Part shown: positions 18,792 through 27,621 of the stretch, in pieces | How positions within the stretch are numbered: position 1 is the first letter of the stretch | Layout: each line of letters starts with the position of its first letter | Program-made: the position numbers and the translations under genes | From: JAVWIF01 sp036639635 | GTDB lineage: Bacteria; Bacillota_I; Bacilli_A; Erysipelotrichales; Erysipelotrichaceae | Direction of reading: 5' to 3' | Length of the DNA stretch: 58,609 nucleotides | Assembly (NCBI GenBank): GCA_036639635.1 | Contig: JAVWIF010000005.1 | Location: 1 to 58,609 of the forward strand | The notes under the pieces: generated by a model | Seen by the model: the letters and a program-made list of their open reading frames with translations, nothing else | The model's database searches: none | What the model was told of the DNA's origin: nothing

Positions 18792-20018
18792 TTAGTTCAT
18801 TTCTTTATCTTGTATATGTTTTACATAACGTAATGTTTTACACCATGTTTGAAACATGGTGATATCTTTCTTATCTTTCATAATGCATTCCATAAACAAC
18901 GTATCTTGTTCACAGTTTACTTGTGCTAGTAATGTAATATATTCAACACTCTCTTGTATAACCCCTTTTCCAATACAACCTTTATGTTCAAAGGAAAAGT
19001 TGTTTTCGGAGCTATCTAGAAGTGCTTCAGAGAACGTTGCTGCCTCTTTTTCAAAACAATACGTATTGACTCTCATCATCCAAGACCATGGCGTATCAGC
19101 GTTTTCATACGGTGCCATAAACGTTGTTGTTTGGGTACTCTTATCAAATGTCTTTTCAGCACATCCACTACAAGGTAGTAGCCAATCTCCTATTTCATAA
19201 AAGACATCTTCTTTACGATATCCTAAATTAGGAATATCAATACTAACATAATGTTCTATACAAGGTTGTCGATGCACAATCTTACATAGCTCTGTATATA
19301 CACTAGGAATTCCAATAGATGGTTCTTTATCATAGGCTGCTTCTAAATAATCCAAAGCACTATGCGTTTGTTTTTCACTTTCATCATTCATTTCACTATA
19401 CGTAAAGTAACACTCTTTCCATAAGATAACCAAAGCACAATTTACATAGTATTGCGCATCACGCTCTATCTCATTCCAAACAAAAAACTTTTCTGCTATT
19501 TGCATCATGTCTTTATTTAAAAAGTCATCAATAGCTAAGTACCCCATTGGTGTTACCATATACCCTTCTTTTACTGTAGGATGATAATAGTGTATTGGCC
19601 AAGCAACACAAATATCTTGTTGTACCTTGCTTTCTTCTAGTGCATACTCTCCCATCTCTTTTAACCAAGGATAAAAATATGCATATTTTAATTCTTCAAA
19701 ATCACGATTCATATAATATTGTGTAGGGTCACTTACTTCAAAGTGCACATCACTTTCCATCATAATATCATCAAACAGTCTTACCACAAAGGCATGAAAG
19801 CCAGGTCCTGCAATATTTGTTTGGGCCACAATACTAATAAAACATCCCGTGTAACTGCATACAACACTACCTTCTGGACAAATATCAAGTAAAACACTTG
19901 TTCCATAATCCTCTGCTTTTATCTTTTTTTCTTCACATAAGCTAACTAAAAAACCAGAAAATCCTTCTTGTTCACTTTCTTTTTCTAATGTTCCTTGTAA
20001 TTCTATTTCAATTGCCAT
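18792..20018 (-). CDS. Hypothetical cytoplasmic protein
   Basis: A 408-residue acidic protein without signal peptide or membrane helix. It is rich in Cys, Trp and Tyr (for example WLLPCSGCAEKTF and DTPWSWMMRVNTYCF). The central part (about 175-270) looks helical and TPR-like (SALDYLEAAYDKEPSIGIPS). I recognise no family and no catalytic motif. It converges with the LCP gene on a shared terminator and is followed upstream by a lipoprotein gene 50 bases away, so it may be its operon partner. Confidence 0.75.
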   Translation of the reverse strand: MAIEIELQGTLEKESEQEGFSGFLVSLCEEKKIKAEDYGTSVLLDICPEGSVVCSYTGCFISIVAQTNIAGPGFHAFVVRLFDDIMMESDVHFEVSDPTQYYMNRDFEELKYAYFYPWLKEMGEYALEESKVQQDICVAWPIHYYHPTVKEGYMVTPMGYLAIDDFLNKDMMQIAEKFFVWNEIERDAQYYVNCALVILWKECYFTYSEMNDESEKQTHSALDYLEAAYDKEPSIGIPSVYTELCKIVHRQPCIEHYVSIDIPNLGYRKEDVFYEIGDWLLPCSGCAEKTFDKSTQTTTFMAPYENADTPWSWMMRVNTYCFEKEAATFSEALLDSSENNFSFEHKGCIGKGVIQESVEYITLLAQVNCEQDTLFMECIMKDKKDITMFQTWCKTLRYVKHIQDKEMN

Positions 20019-20068
20019 ATAAATAAGCTCCTTTTCTTTAAAAAAGAAACTGATTTCTCAGCTCCTTA

Positions 20069-20743
20069 CTAATCCTCTACTGCCAATACACGATAAACAT
20101 TCTTCATTTCATCTTCATGAATGACTTCACCTTTATAATCTTTACTACGATCATATGCAAAGTCTTGTATTCTCACTAATGAAACACTCATTGTTTTCTT
20201 TAGTTTCTGAACCTTAGTATCCTTATACGTAAGTTGTAATTTTACTAGATAACCTTCACTATCGCCTTTATTATAAGTAAACGTTCTATTTTCGATTGCA
20301 TCTACACTAACACTAGTAACTTCAGGTAATGAGCTCTTTCCATATTCATTTACAATTGTTTCATAATTACTGTAGTAATAAGATTGTGCATATTCCATAA
20401 AAGGTTTAATTTTATCACTTGGTATAAACTGTAAACCTCCTATATCATTACCATTCTTTTTATTTGATAACATAAAGAAATCATAAGCAAAACTAACGGC
20501 TACATATTTTGCTTCTTCTTTATTATCTTCTTTGCTAATTGCTTCCGATAATTGATTATATGCTTTACTTTGTTCATTTGTTGGTTGTAATGGTTCTACA
20601 TAAAATTTATTACCAACAATCTTTACCTTTTCTTCTTCTTTAGGTGTTGCTTCTTTTTCTTGTTTCTTACTTCCACAACTCGTTAAAAGACTAAGAGAGA
20701 GAACTCCTAATATAATCACTAAACGTTTCAACACAGGCTTCAT
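20069..20743 (-). CDS. Lipoprotein of unknown function
   Basis: A 224-residue lipoprotein: basic start MKPVLKRL, hydrophobic stretch, lipobox LTSC and a Lys/Glu-rich linker (KKQEKEATPKEEEK), then a folded domain of about 170 residues with SKAYNQLSEAISKEDNKEE and a C-terminal beta-rich half. No family recognised. It lies between the AlaX-type gene and the 408-residue hypothetical gene on the same strand. Confidence 0.8.
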   Translation of the reverse strand: MKPVLKRLVIILGVLSLSLLTSCGSKKQEKEATPKEEEKVKIVGNKFYVEPLQPTNEQSKAYNQLSEAISKEDNKEEAKYVAVSFAYDFFMLSNKKNGNDIGGLQFIPSDKIKPFMEYAQSYYYSNYETIVNEYGKSSLPEVTSVSVDAIENRTFTYNKGDSEGYLVKLQLTYKDTKVQKLKKTMSVSLVRIQDFAYDRSKDYKGEVIHEDEMKNVYRVLAVED

Positions 20744-20783
20744 AAATACCTCCCATAAATCTTATTTAGTATAGCATGTTTTT

Positions 20784-21938
20784 TTATTTAAAAGAATGCG
20801 ATTTAGTAAAATTAAGGATTTCTTCATTATATATTCCGCCACCTTGTGCGAGTTCCAAATTTCCGCCACCTTTTAAGTGGAATTCTTCTGCAATTACCTT
20901 AAATACAGCCTCACAATCAAAATCAATTGCTTTATTTTTCGCAACTACAACATGCACATTATCATAAACTTTCGCTATTAATATAACTGCCTTTTTATAA
21001 TTGGCACTCACATATTGAGCAATAGAAATCAATGATTTTACATCAATATCATCAAAGAAATGTACAATAACCTCTTCTTCACGTAAGCCTAACTCTTTAC
21101 CAAATAATTCATAATACTTTTGTTTCCATTGTAATACATCGCGATTGAGTGCTCTCGTCTCATTTAACAAGCGATTAACACCTGTGCCTATATATAAGTG
21201 AGAAACAGCCAACGTCTTACTAACGTCATCTAACACGTGATAGCGTTTAGATACGCAATCTAACATTTGATCACCCACTAAATATTTAATCTTATACCCA
21301 TTTGTTGTTTTTTCATATCCTGAAATATACAACATCTGTAAATAACGTAAAGAAGGAACATGCATACAACCACATAAATTATAATCCAAAGCACCAATAC
21401 GAACCACACGAATATCATCATGATGGATCTTTTTCTTCGTAAACTTCTCTGCTTCAGATAATGATGGATATAAAATATTGATTTCTAAATCATCACGAAT
21501 TAACCCATTACATAAAACCTGTAATTCAAATGCCATTTTATCGTTAAACTCTTTAAGATCAAATTCAATATCATTCTCTTCGTCACCCACATGATGAGCT
21601 AATGTTTCTACTTTATATACATTTCCTAACACTGCACTAATTAAATGTTGTGCACTATGCACCTGACACTTACGAAAGCGTTCATGTAGATTCACACTCA
21701 TAAACACATTCCCTTCTAGTTTCTTATCTAAAAGATGCCATAAATAGCCTTCTTCATATTTTAAATCTTGGACTAAGCAATTATCAATCATTCCAATATC
21801 ACTAGCCATACCACCGTTTTCTTTATAGAAAATAGTCTCTTTAAACGCATGCCAATACAATCCGTTTTCAACACGTACTTCCATTACTTTTGTATTCAAT
21901 TCAGTTGTAAAGCAATTATCATATAGTTTATTAAACAT
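20784..21938 (-). CDS. AlaX-type alanyl-tRNA editing protein
   Basis: Free-standing relative of the editing and C-terminal parts of alanyl-tRNA synthetase; such proteins hydrolyse Ser or Gly wrongly attached to tRNA(Ala). Seen in 384 residues: a zinc site made by HSAQH and the later CGCMH motif, the QVHSAQHLISAVLG block, and a C-terminal DHHA1 domain with LKGGGNLELAQGGG. No aminoacylation domain is present. I chose the ATG at 21938, seven bases after GAGG; the in-frame ATG at 21944 is only one base from that site. A TGG-TAGAAT extended -10 lies about 35 bases upstream of the start. Confidence 0.85.
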   Translation of the reverse strand: MFNKLYDNCFTTELNTKVMEVRVENGLYWHAFKETIFYKENGGMASDIGMIDNCLVQDLKYEEGYLWHLLDKKLEGNVFMSVNLHERFRKCQVHSAQHLISAVLGNVYKVETLAHHVGDEENDIEFDLKEFNDKMAFELQVLCNGLIRDDLEINILYPSLSEAEKFTKKKIHHDDIRVVRIGALDYNLCGCMHVPSLRYLQMLYISGYEKTTNGYKIKYLVGDQMLDCVSKRYHVLDDVSKTLAVSHLYIGTGVNRLLNETRALNRDVLQWKQKYYELFGKELGLREEEVIVHFFDDIDVKSLISIAQYVSANYKKAVILIAKVYDNVHVVVAKNKAIDFDCEAVFKVIAEEFHLKGGGNLELAQGGGIYNEEILNFTKSHSFK

Positions 21939-22010
21939 CTTCATTCCTCGCTTTCATTTTTATTTCTTTTATTCTACCACAATTTCTTCCTATTTTATCA
22001 CTAAACTCAT

Positions 22011-22039
22011 TTATATCTTATGTGAAATCATGTTATAAT
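22011..22039 (+). promoter_or_regulatory. Extended -10 promoter of the methyltransferase gene
   Basis: TATAAT (22034-22039) preceded by TGT, with a weak -35 TTATAT (22011-22016) at 17 bases, about 25 bases before the start codon. Confidence 0.5.
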
Positions 22040-22064
22040 AGTTTGCATAACAGGAGTTGATGAT

Positions 22065-22940
22065 ATGAACCAAGTAGCAAGTGATTGGAAAGATTATGAA
22101 TGTATCGATACCGGAAACGGTGAAAAGCTAGAAAGATGGAAAGATATTATCCTTAGAAGACCAGATCCTACTGTTATCTGGCCAGTTCATGAAGAAAGTT
22201 ATGAATGGAATAATCCCCATGCTCATTACCATCGTTCTAAAAGTGGTGGTGGTTCATGGGAATATAAAAAGAAATTTAAAGAGAGTTGGTCTATTGAATA
22301 TAAGAACCTTCGCTTTAAAGTATCCCCTACCGGTTTTAAACATACAGGTTTATTTCCTGAACAAGCGGCCAACTGGGACTTTATGATGAATAAGATTCAA
22401 AATGCCTCTCGTGAAATTAAAGTACTAAACCTTTTTGCCTATACAGGTGGTGCCACTATGGCTTGTGCATATGCAGGAGCTAGTGAGGTCGTCCATGTTG
22501 ATGCTAGTAAAGGCATGGTTACATGGGCAAAAGAAAATATGGAACTATCCCATTTACAAGATAAAAAAATAAGATTCATCGTAGATGATGTTTTAAAGTT
22601 TGTCGAACGTGAAAAAAGACGTGGTCGTAAGTATCATGCCATTATTATGGATCCACCTAGTTATGGCCGTGGTCCTAACGGGGAAATATGGAAAATAGAG
22701 GAACAACTATACCCACTTATTTCTGCTTGTATGGATATACTAGAAGATGAACCCCTATTCTTCTTAGTCAATTCTTATACTACCGGTTTTCCTGCAACCG
22801 TTATTTATAACCTATTAAATGCGACCATTCTTAAAGCCCATCCAAATGGAACAATTGAAGCTGGAGAAATAGGTTTACCGATTACCAAAACAAACACCGT
22901 ACTACCTTGTGGTATTTATGGACGTTGGATTCAAAAATAA
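22065..22940 (+). CDS. SAM-dependent (RlmI-like) RNA methyltransferase
   Basis: A 291-residue class I methyltransferase related to the cytosine-C5 23S rRNA methyltransferase RlmI but without its N-terminal PUA domain. Seen: HTGLFPEQAANWDFM, the SAM site NLFAYTGGATMACAYAGA, VHVDASKGMVTWAKENM, and the active-site block IIMDPPSYGRGPNGEIW. The ATG is preceded by AGGAG at eight bases. It is divergent from the AlaX-type gene and ends at a hairpin terminator shared with the sipW gene on the other strand. The exact RNA target is not known. Confidence 0.85.
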   Translation: MNQVASDWKDYECIDTGNGEKLERWKDIILRRPDPTVIWPVHEESYEWNNPHAHYHRSKSGGGSWEYKKKFKESWSIEYKNLRFKVSPTGFKHTGLFPEQAANWDFMMNKIQNASREIKVLNLFAYTGGATMACAYAGASEVVHVDASKGMVTWAKENMELSHLQDKKIRFIVDDVLKFVEREKRRGRKYHAIIMDPPSYGRGPNGEIWKIEEQLYPLISACMDILEDEPLFFLVNSYTTGFPATVIYNLLNATILKAHPNGTIEAGEIGLPITKTNTVLPCGIYGRWIQK

Positions 22941-22970
22941 CAGCCGCTCTAATGAGCGACTGTCTTTTTT
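22941..22970 (+). terminator. Terminator of the methyltransferase gene (and sipW-1)
   Basis: ACAGCCGCTC and GAGCGACTGT arms around TAAT with one mismatch, followed by eight T. The minus strand also reads a T-rich run, so it can end the sipW transcript, whose stop lies in the hairpin. Confidence 0.75.
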
Positions 22971-23452
22971 TTCTCTTTCGCCACCAGTATCCATAAGACA
23001 CTAGCAACCACCAATAAACCTAAACAAATAAATAAACCAACAGTAGAAGTCATCCACATATAAACATATCCATAAAAAGGCAAACAAAACACAACCTTTC
23101 CAATTAATCTCTGATAAGCTACACTATTTCCATCCTGCTTTTTATTATGATCACCCTTCGTAATAAAATATTTACCATCAACATTATTTTCAACCACTCG
23201 ATGCGTTGCCACAGTTTTATTTGCAGCACCCATTTTAAACGTGATAGCGTCACCAGCCTTAACATCATTTGCACTAATCTCTTTCGTATAAACAACACTT
23301 CCAACGCTATAAGAAGGCTCCATACTATCACTCAAAATACCATAAACACCCAATCCACTAACCTTAGCCACAAGAATTGGTAATAACCCTAACAACAATA
23401 CCAACAGTATTATATAAGCTAGGCGATTATAAATTACAGTCTTTTTCTTCAT
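22949..23452 (-). CDS. sipW: SipW-type signal peptidase I (first copy)
   Basis: Cuts signal peptides of exported proteins; the SipW (ER-type) group is typically dedicated to TasA/camelysin fibre proteins. The 167 residues have an N-terminal helix, the catalytic Ser43 in SDSMEP and His84 in ATHRVV (a Ser-His dyad instead of Ser-Lys), the KGDHN motif, and a C-terminal membrane helix with a basic tail. The ATG at 23452 is preferred; the ATG at 23461 directly abuts GAGG. It overlaps the end of the upstream 73-residue gene. Its substrates are probably the TasA-like proteins encoded upstream. Confidence 0.9.
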   Translation of the reverse strand: MKKKTVIYNRLAYIILLVLLLGLLPILVAKVSGLGVYGILSDSMEPSYSVGSVVYTKEISANDVKAGDAITFKMGAANKTVATHRVVENNVDGKYFITKGDHNKKQDGNSVAYQRLIGKVVFCLPFYGYVYMWMTSTVGLFICLGLLVVASVLWILVAKEKKKTVAH

Positions 23453-23648
23453 CGCTTGCATCCTCTTGATTTAATACCATTACAGAATCTATCATTTTAA
23501 CAAGTTCTAGCGCACTTCGAAAAGACTTGCTTTTCTTAGCCTCTACCCACGTAAGAACTCCTTGCCAACTATGATTTTCACAACTCTTCATTTCAATAAT
23601 GAACGTCGTATTATTTACTTGATACTTAAAACTTTTATTTTCATTCAT
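23427..23648 (-). CDS. Small WQGVL-motif protein
   Basis: A 73-residue soluble protein with FIIEMKSCENHSWQGVLTW followed by FRSALELVKMID. The same pattern ends the 147-residue protein at 31214-31657, so one small domain occurs twice in this locus. The function is unknown. It is the first gene of a transcript with sipW-1 and overlaps it by 26 bases. GGAG stands 11 bases before the ATG, a rather long spacing. The promoter upstream carries the locus-wide GTKACYW direct repeats. Confidence 0.72.
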   Translation of the reverse strand: MNENKSFKYQVNNTTFIIEMKSCENHSWQGVLTWVEAKKSKSFRSALELVKMIDSVMVLNQEDASDEEKDCNL

Positions 23649-23680
23649 ATTGCATAGAGCTCCTTCCTCACATATATTCT

Positions 23681-23712
23681 ATAGTATCAAATATAAGTCA
23701 CGTAATGGTCAC
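23681..23712 (-). promoter_or_regulatory. SARP-type promoter P1 (sipW-1 unit)
   Basis: On the minus strand: heptamer GTGACCA (23706-23712), four bases, heptamer GTGACTT (23695-23701), eight bases, then -10 TACTAT (23681-23686). No -35 hexamer of its own. Same architecture as P2, P3 and P4. Confidence 0.75.
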
Positions 23713-23785
23713 AACATAAACCTTTATATAAATTTACAATACTCAATTTAAAACGTTATACATCATTATCAAATATTCATCAGCT

Positions 23786-23819
23786 ACAAAAAAAAGAACA
23801 ACAATTAAATTGTCATTCT
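23786..23819 (-). terminator. Terminator of the four-gene fibre operon
   Basis: Twelve-base arms (23795-23806 and 23808-23819) with two G-U pairs, followed on the minus strand by a run of eight T. Confidence 0.72.
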
Positions 23820-23835
23820 CATTTTTTTCTTTTAA

Positions 23836-24408
23836 TTATTTCGCAACTACTGCAGATCCATCACTATAGAACCATCCAGTTACAAATCCATTTACATCAG
23901 TAGCAGGAGTGAAGCTATCTTTTTGAATTGCTTCTCCTTTAACATTGATTTCAAAAGTTTTGCTAGCCATTGTATTGTCCCAAGTTTCAGGAATTTTTAC
24001 TTCATCAAATAATACAGCAGATTCTCCAGCTGCTAAAGCTTTATTGTAGTAATAGTATCCATTTTCAAGTTTCCAACCATTGTTAATTACGATATTTGCT
24101 AAAAGTTCATCTTGTTGTATTTTTGTTAACGCATCACTAAAGCTAATTGTTGCACGTACATAAGCATCATTAGAATCTGCTTTAACAGTAATTGTTGGGT
24201 CTTTTGTGATTACTTGATTAGGTTTAACATTTTCAATTTTCTTATCTGCTTCAAAATTTGGCTCAGTTAAATCGATTGCTACTTTACCCATTGTAATTAC
24301 ATTTGTTGCTTCTTTTGAATCTGTAAAGTAAGCTAAAGTTCCTCCAGCAATACCACCAACTGCTAATAAACCTACTAATACTAATCCTACTAATTTTTTG
24401 TTTTTCAT
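23836..24408 (-). CDS. TasA/camelysin-like secreted fibre protein 1
   Basis: A 190-residue exported protein of the TasA/CalY kind, the class that forms extracellular amyloid-like or donor-strand fibres in Bacillus. Seen: a SipW-type signal (GGIAGGTLAYFTDSKEATN), the conserved ITMGKVAIDLTEPNF strand block, the PNQVITKDPTITV block and the C-terminal VKGEAIQ strand shared by all six paralogs here. Its tail after that strand (GFVTGWFYSDGSAVVAK) is aromatic and distinct. Last gene of a four-gene operon starting at 26538. Confidence 0.85.
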   Translation of the reverse strand: MKNKKLVGLVLVGLLAVGGIAGGTLAYFTDSKEATNVITMGKVAIDLTEPNFEADKKIENVKPNQVITKDPTITVKADSNDAYVRATISFSDALTKIQQDELLANIVINNGWKLENGYYYYNKALAAGESAVLFDEVKIPETWDNTMASKTFEINVKGEAIQKDSFTPATDVNGFVTGWFYSDGSAVVAK

Positions 24409-24435
24409 TTTCGTTTTCTCCTATTTTTTATTGTT

Positions 24436-25062
24436 CTATTTTTTAGCTAAGTCTGGGAATACTGTATTTAATGTAGCCTGAATACTACCATCAGCAACAT
24501 CAGTTGTTTGTGATAAGTATCCATTTAATGTGATTTCGAAATTTTTCATATCTGTTGCAGCTGCAGGTGAAGAAGTTTGAGTTGCAGTTGTATTAATCGT
24601 TACGTTTGTAAATAATGGAGCAGTTTTTTCACCAGCTGCTACAGCATTGTTATAATAAGCAACTGTATGGTTTGCATTGAAAGTCCAATCAGTACTCCAA
24701 TCAATTGTTGCGAATTTTTCTAAATCAGCTAATGAAGTAACACCAGTATAATCAATTGTTACAGCTACATAAGCAGGTGTATCTGTTGAAGTATTCTTAA
24801 CAATTGGATTTTTTTCCATTGTTAAACCTGGAGTGAATTTTTCTGCTTTTGTTTTACCTAAAGTCGTTGAAACGTTACAAGTTTCACCTTTAAAGCATTC
24901 TCCATCCCAATTTGGTTCTTTTAGTTCTCCACTAATTCCTGCACCCATTGTGAATGTATTCTTAGCTTGTTCTGTTGTGCTTTGTAAGTAAGCATATGTT
25001 CCACCTGCCATCAAAACTCCTGCTAAAGCTAATGTTCCTAATAATGTACTTTTCTTTTTCAT
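24436..25062 (-). CDS. TasA/camelysin-like secreted fibre protein 2
   Basis: A 208-residue exported protein. The signal region ends in MAGGTYAYLQSTTEQAKNT and is followed by FTMGAGISGELKEPNWDG, the same block as in paralogs 1 and 4. It has a CFKGETC pair of Cys that the neighbours lack, which could form a disulfide. The C-terminal strand reads TLNGYLSQ in place of the usual KGYAVQ. Probably cut by SipW. It lies 27 bases before paralog 1. Confidence 0.85.
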   Translation of the reverse strand: MKKKSTLLGTLALAGVLMAGGTYAYLQSTTEQAKNTFTMGAGISGELKEPNWDGECFKGETCNVSTTLGKTKAEKFTPGLTMEKNPIVKNTSTDTPAYVAVTIDYTGVTSLADLEKFATIDWSTDWTFNANHTVAYYNNAVAAGEKTAPLFTNVTINTTATQTSSPAAATDMKNFEITLNGYLSQTTDVADGSIQATLNTVFPDLAKK

Positions 25063-25094
25063 GTATTTATCCTCTTTTCTCTTTCGATTTGCTA

Positions 25095-25832
25095 TTAATT
25101 AGCTTTTGCTAAATTAACTAATTCTGCTTTGGCTTGATCTGCAGTTAAACCATCTGCTTGCACTGCATATCCTTTAACATCTATTTGGAATTTAGGCAAT
25201 GTTAATGCATCAATCTCTTTACCATCAGCATTATAATATTTAACTGTAGGGTTGCTAACAACTTCCTCATGAGAAACTTCTTTCTTATTTCCTGCGCTAT
25301 CAACAGTGTAAATTGTTGTTGATGCATAATCAGTTTTAATTACTTCATTAATTCCAGCAAGAACTTGCGTTTTTGTAAAAATAGCATTTGTTTTAGAACC
25401 TTTTCCACTTAATACTGTTGCATTCATGTATAACTCACCCTTATCGTTCATTGTAGCAATAGGCGCTGTTCCCCAATCAGTGGTATTAAAATCCAATATT
25501 TTGGCATATTTAGCTTCAAAATCTGCTCTAGATATAATGTTTCCATCGTTATCTTTGAATGTTAATTTAGTAGCAACATAAATTGGAGTACCATCTACTG
25601 ATTCATTATGCATTACTGGATTTTTCAAAATAGTTTGTCCTGGGTAGTAATTATTTGCTACTGTTTGCTCAAATGTTTCTTCGGTTAATTCAGTATCAAT
25701 ATCTTTAGAACTAGTAAATACGTTTTGTTTTGTTTCTGTAACTTGTTGCATATAAGCTAATGTTCCTGCTACTGCCATTACACCAGTAAGTGCCATAGCG
25801 GCTACTGTTGCTGTTAATCTTTTTTTATTCAT
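25095..25832 (-). CDS. TasA/camelysin-like secreted fibre protein 3
   Basis: A 245-residue exported protein, the longest of the six. Signal region GVMAVAGTLAYMQQVTETKQ, then NVFTSSKDIDTELTEE. The block YYPGQTILKNPVMHN matches VPGDVINKNPMLKN of paralog 4, and the C-terminal strand is IDVKGYAVQ. The middle carries an insertion with ADFEAKY that pairs with SKADFNNFY of paralog 4, so 3 and 4 are the closest pair and probably arose by duplication. It sits between paralogs 4 and 2 with short gaps. Confidence 0.85.
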   Translation of the reverse strand: MNKKRLTATVAAMALTGVMAVAGTLAYMQQVTETKQNVFTSSKDIDTELTEETFEQTVANNYYPGQTILKNPVMHNESVDGTPIYVATKLTFKDNDGNIISRADFEAKYAKILDFNTTDWGTAPIATMNDKGELYMNATVLSGKGSKTNAIFTKTQVLAGINEVIKTDYASTTIYTVDSAGNKKEVSHEEVVSNPTVKYYNADGKEIDALTLPKFQIDVKGYAVQADGLTADQAKAELVNLAKAN

Positions 25833-25854
25833 TTTCTTTTCTCCTTCAGGCTTC

Positions 25855-26538
25855 CTATTGGTTTGCCATGCTTAATATTTCTTTTTTTGCTGTTTCTATG
25901 TTAACGTTTTGGCTCTGTACAGCATAGCCACTAACTTTTATTTTAAATGTTGGTAATTTACCATCTTTATCTGGTTGTAAATTCTCATTTATTTTTATGG
26001 AATCAAATAGGACAGTTTGATTAGTCTCCGTCGTACTTTCTAATATAGAATTCAAGAGATAAACTTCATAATTTGCATTTCCATTTGAAAGTAGAGAATA
26101 ATTTTTGTTAATTTCCGCATCCTGTCCATACTTTGTTTTTCCATAAAAGTTATTGAAATCTGCTTTAGAAATAGACATACCCTCATCATTGATATATTCA
26201 ACTTTAATAGCTGCCCAAACATTTTCTTCCATATTCTTTAACATTGGGTTTTTATTAATAACATCTCCTGGTACATATTGATTTGCTATATCAATTCCTA
26301 AGTTATCAATAACACCTGGCTTCTTTATTTCTCCTGGTTTGTTAGGTAATGCATCATTAAATGTATATCCATCCCAAGCAGGTTCGCGTAGTTGCATTGA
26401 TATGTTTTTATTTGAAGAGAATGTATTTGTTGCTGTTTCACTGACTTGGCTTAATAATGCCAACGTTGCACCAGTAACTCCAGCACATATTACCCCAAGA
26501 GCTAATATGACTTTAGTAAACACTTTTTTATTTGCCAC
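25855..26538 (-). CDS. TasA/camelysin-like secreted fibre protein 4
   Basis: A 227-residue exported protein and first gene of the four-gene fibre operon. Signal region AGVTGATLALLSQVSETATN, then SNKNISMQLREPAWDG; C-terminal strand KVSGYAVQ. The start is a GTG at 26538 with AAGGAGG eight bases upstream; an overlapping ATG at 26543 is in another frame. It follows promoter P2 with the GTKACYW repeats. Likely a fibre subunit released by a SipW peptidase; whether it is the main or a minor subunit cannot be told. Confidence 0.85.
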   Translation of the reverse strand: MANKKVFTKVILALGVICAGVTGATLALLSQVSETATNTFSSNKNISMQLREPAWDGYTFNDALPNKPGEIKKPGVIDNLGIDIANQYVPGDVINKNPMLKNMEENVWAAIKVEYINDEGMSISKADFNNFYGKTKYGQDAEINKNYSLLSNGNANYEVYLLNSILESTTETNQTVLFDSIKINENLQPDKDGKLPTFKIKVSGYAVQSQNVNIETAKKEILSMANQ

Positions 26539-26574
26539 CTCATAGACCTCCTTGTATTTTTCTTTTACTCGCTT

Positions 26575-26606
26575 ATTATCTTATTTTCAAGTCACAAGAT
26601 GGTAAC
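26575..26606 (-). promoter_or_regulatory. SARP-type promoter P2 (four-gene fibre operon)
   Basis: Minus strand: GTTACCA (26600-26606), four bases, GTGACTT (26589-26595), eight bases, -10 GATAAT (26575-26580). The rest of the 450-base gap between 26539 and 26988 holds no gene that I can support; it is AT-rich with a terminator at its far end. Confidence 0.75.
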
Positions 26607-26960
26607 ATACATACGATTTATTTTTTGAACTTTTAAAGTTTTTTCAAAACACGATAACATCCACTAGATAGATATAAAATATATATGAATTGCATGCACA
26701 TAATAGGTTTTTTGTATCACTTCTCAGAGTCATATTGGTTATAGAAGTTATATAATTAAAGCATTCTTTAGTTCAGATAATTTATAAACCTTTATTATTT
26801 ATGCGTGAAATATCTCATTGCTTTCATTTGTATTACCAATTAGATCAATTGATTTCTTATATATCGCAAAAAGAATATACTTATATGATTTAAGACAATT
26901 TTTTGTACAAGTGTCAAATATCTTTGCTATTATCACTTAATATTCTTCTTCTTTTTCTCA

Positions 26961-26990
26961 TGAAAAAAGAGAAGATTTTATTCTCCTCTT
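26961..26990 (-). terminator. Terminator of the VWA/sipW-2/fibre 5 operon
   Basis: Arms AAGAGAAGA (26967-26975) and TCTCCTCTT (26982-26990) with one G-U pair, followed by T on the minus strand. The TAA stop of fibre protein 5 overlaps it. Confidence 0.7.
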
Positions 26991-27621
26991 ACTTAACAGT
27001 AACTGTACTTCCAATATCATTCAATCCATCAAAACTGCTAATTCCCCAAGCATTTTGTAATGAAGCTGAAGGTCTTGCCTGAATTGCATCTGCAAGTACT
27101 TTAACTTCTAAGTGATACCCTGTTGGAACATCACTGCTTAATTTCACACTCTTTAACAACTCTTCACTTGTATCTCCTGGCGCTAAGACTTTTGTATAAT
27201 AGTAATTTCCATTACCGTCAGTTTTCCATGCAGTATTTGTTTCCATTGTATACGTTAAATCAATTTCAGCGTTCATACTTTCATTTACAGCATCATCTTT
27301 AATAAACATAGGAACCAATCTAACTCTAGTATACGTATCTGTTGTAGGATATGTTTCACTCGTCACGTTTTTAACACTTACGATTTTTTCAACAGTACTT
27401 CCTTTACTTATATTTGTATATATTTCATCTTGATTAGTAGAATCTTCGTGTGCTTTACCGTTTTCCATAACAGCAATGTTTACATTGGCACCTTGAAATT
27501 TATTGGTAGCAGCATCTGTCTTATGAGTTAGAAGTGCATAGGTTACTCCAATTCCTGCCACTAAGACTAGTGAGAGACATAATACTAAAATATTCCTGTG
27601 CTTTTTATTTTCTATTCTCAT
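26989..27621 (-). CDS. TasA/camelysin-like secreted fibre protein 5
   Basis: A 210-residue exported protein. Signal region VLVAGIGVTYALLTHKTDAA, then TNKFQGANVNIAVMENG. The domain has TYTRVRLVPMFI, which matches the core strands of the family. Its tail after VLADAIQ reads LQNAWGISSFDG, like IENEWGMDATFDKNG in paralog 6; paralogs 5 and 6 therefore form a subgroup different from 1-4. It overlaps the end of sipW-2 by 17 bases and is the third gene of the VWA operon. Confidence 0.82.
   Translation of the reverse strand: MRIENKKHRNILVLCLSLVLVAGIGVTYALLTHKTDAATNKFQGANVNIAVMENGKAHEDSTNQDEIYTNISKGSTVEKIVSVKNVTSETYPTTDTYTRVRLVPMFIKDDAVNESMNAEIDLTYTMETNTAWKTDGNGNYYYTKVLAPGDTSEELLKSVKLSSDVPTGYHLEVKVLADAIQARPSASLQNAWGISSFDGLNDIGSTVTVK

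Noticed and set aside
23641..23665. A four-codon frame (MQYE) before the WQGVL protein as a leader peptide
   Set aside because: It has a good ribosome-site distance, but such a short frame is easily due to chance and no conserved leader structure is seen.
26610..26960. A small gene or RNA in the 450-base gap of the fibre locus
   Set aside because: No frame with a ribosome site and no strong folded element; only AT-rich sequence between P2 and the terminator.
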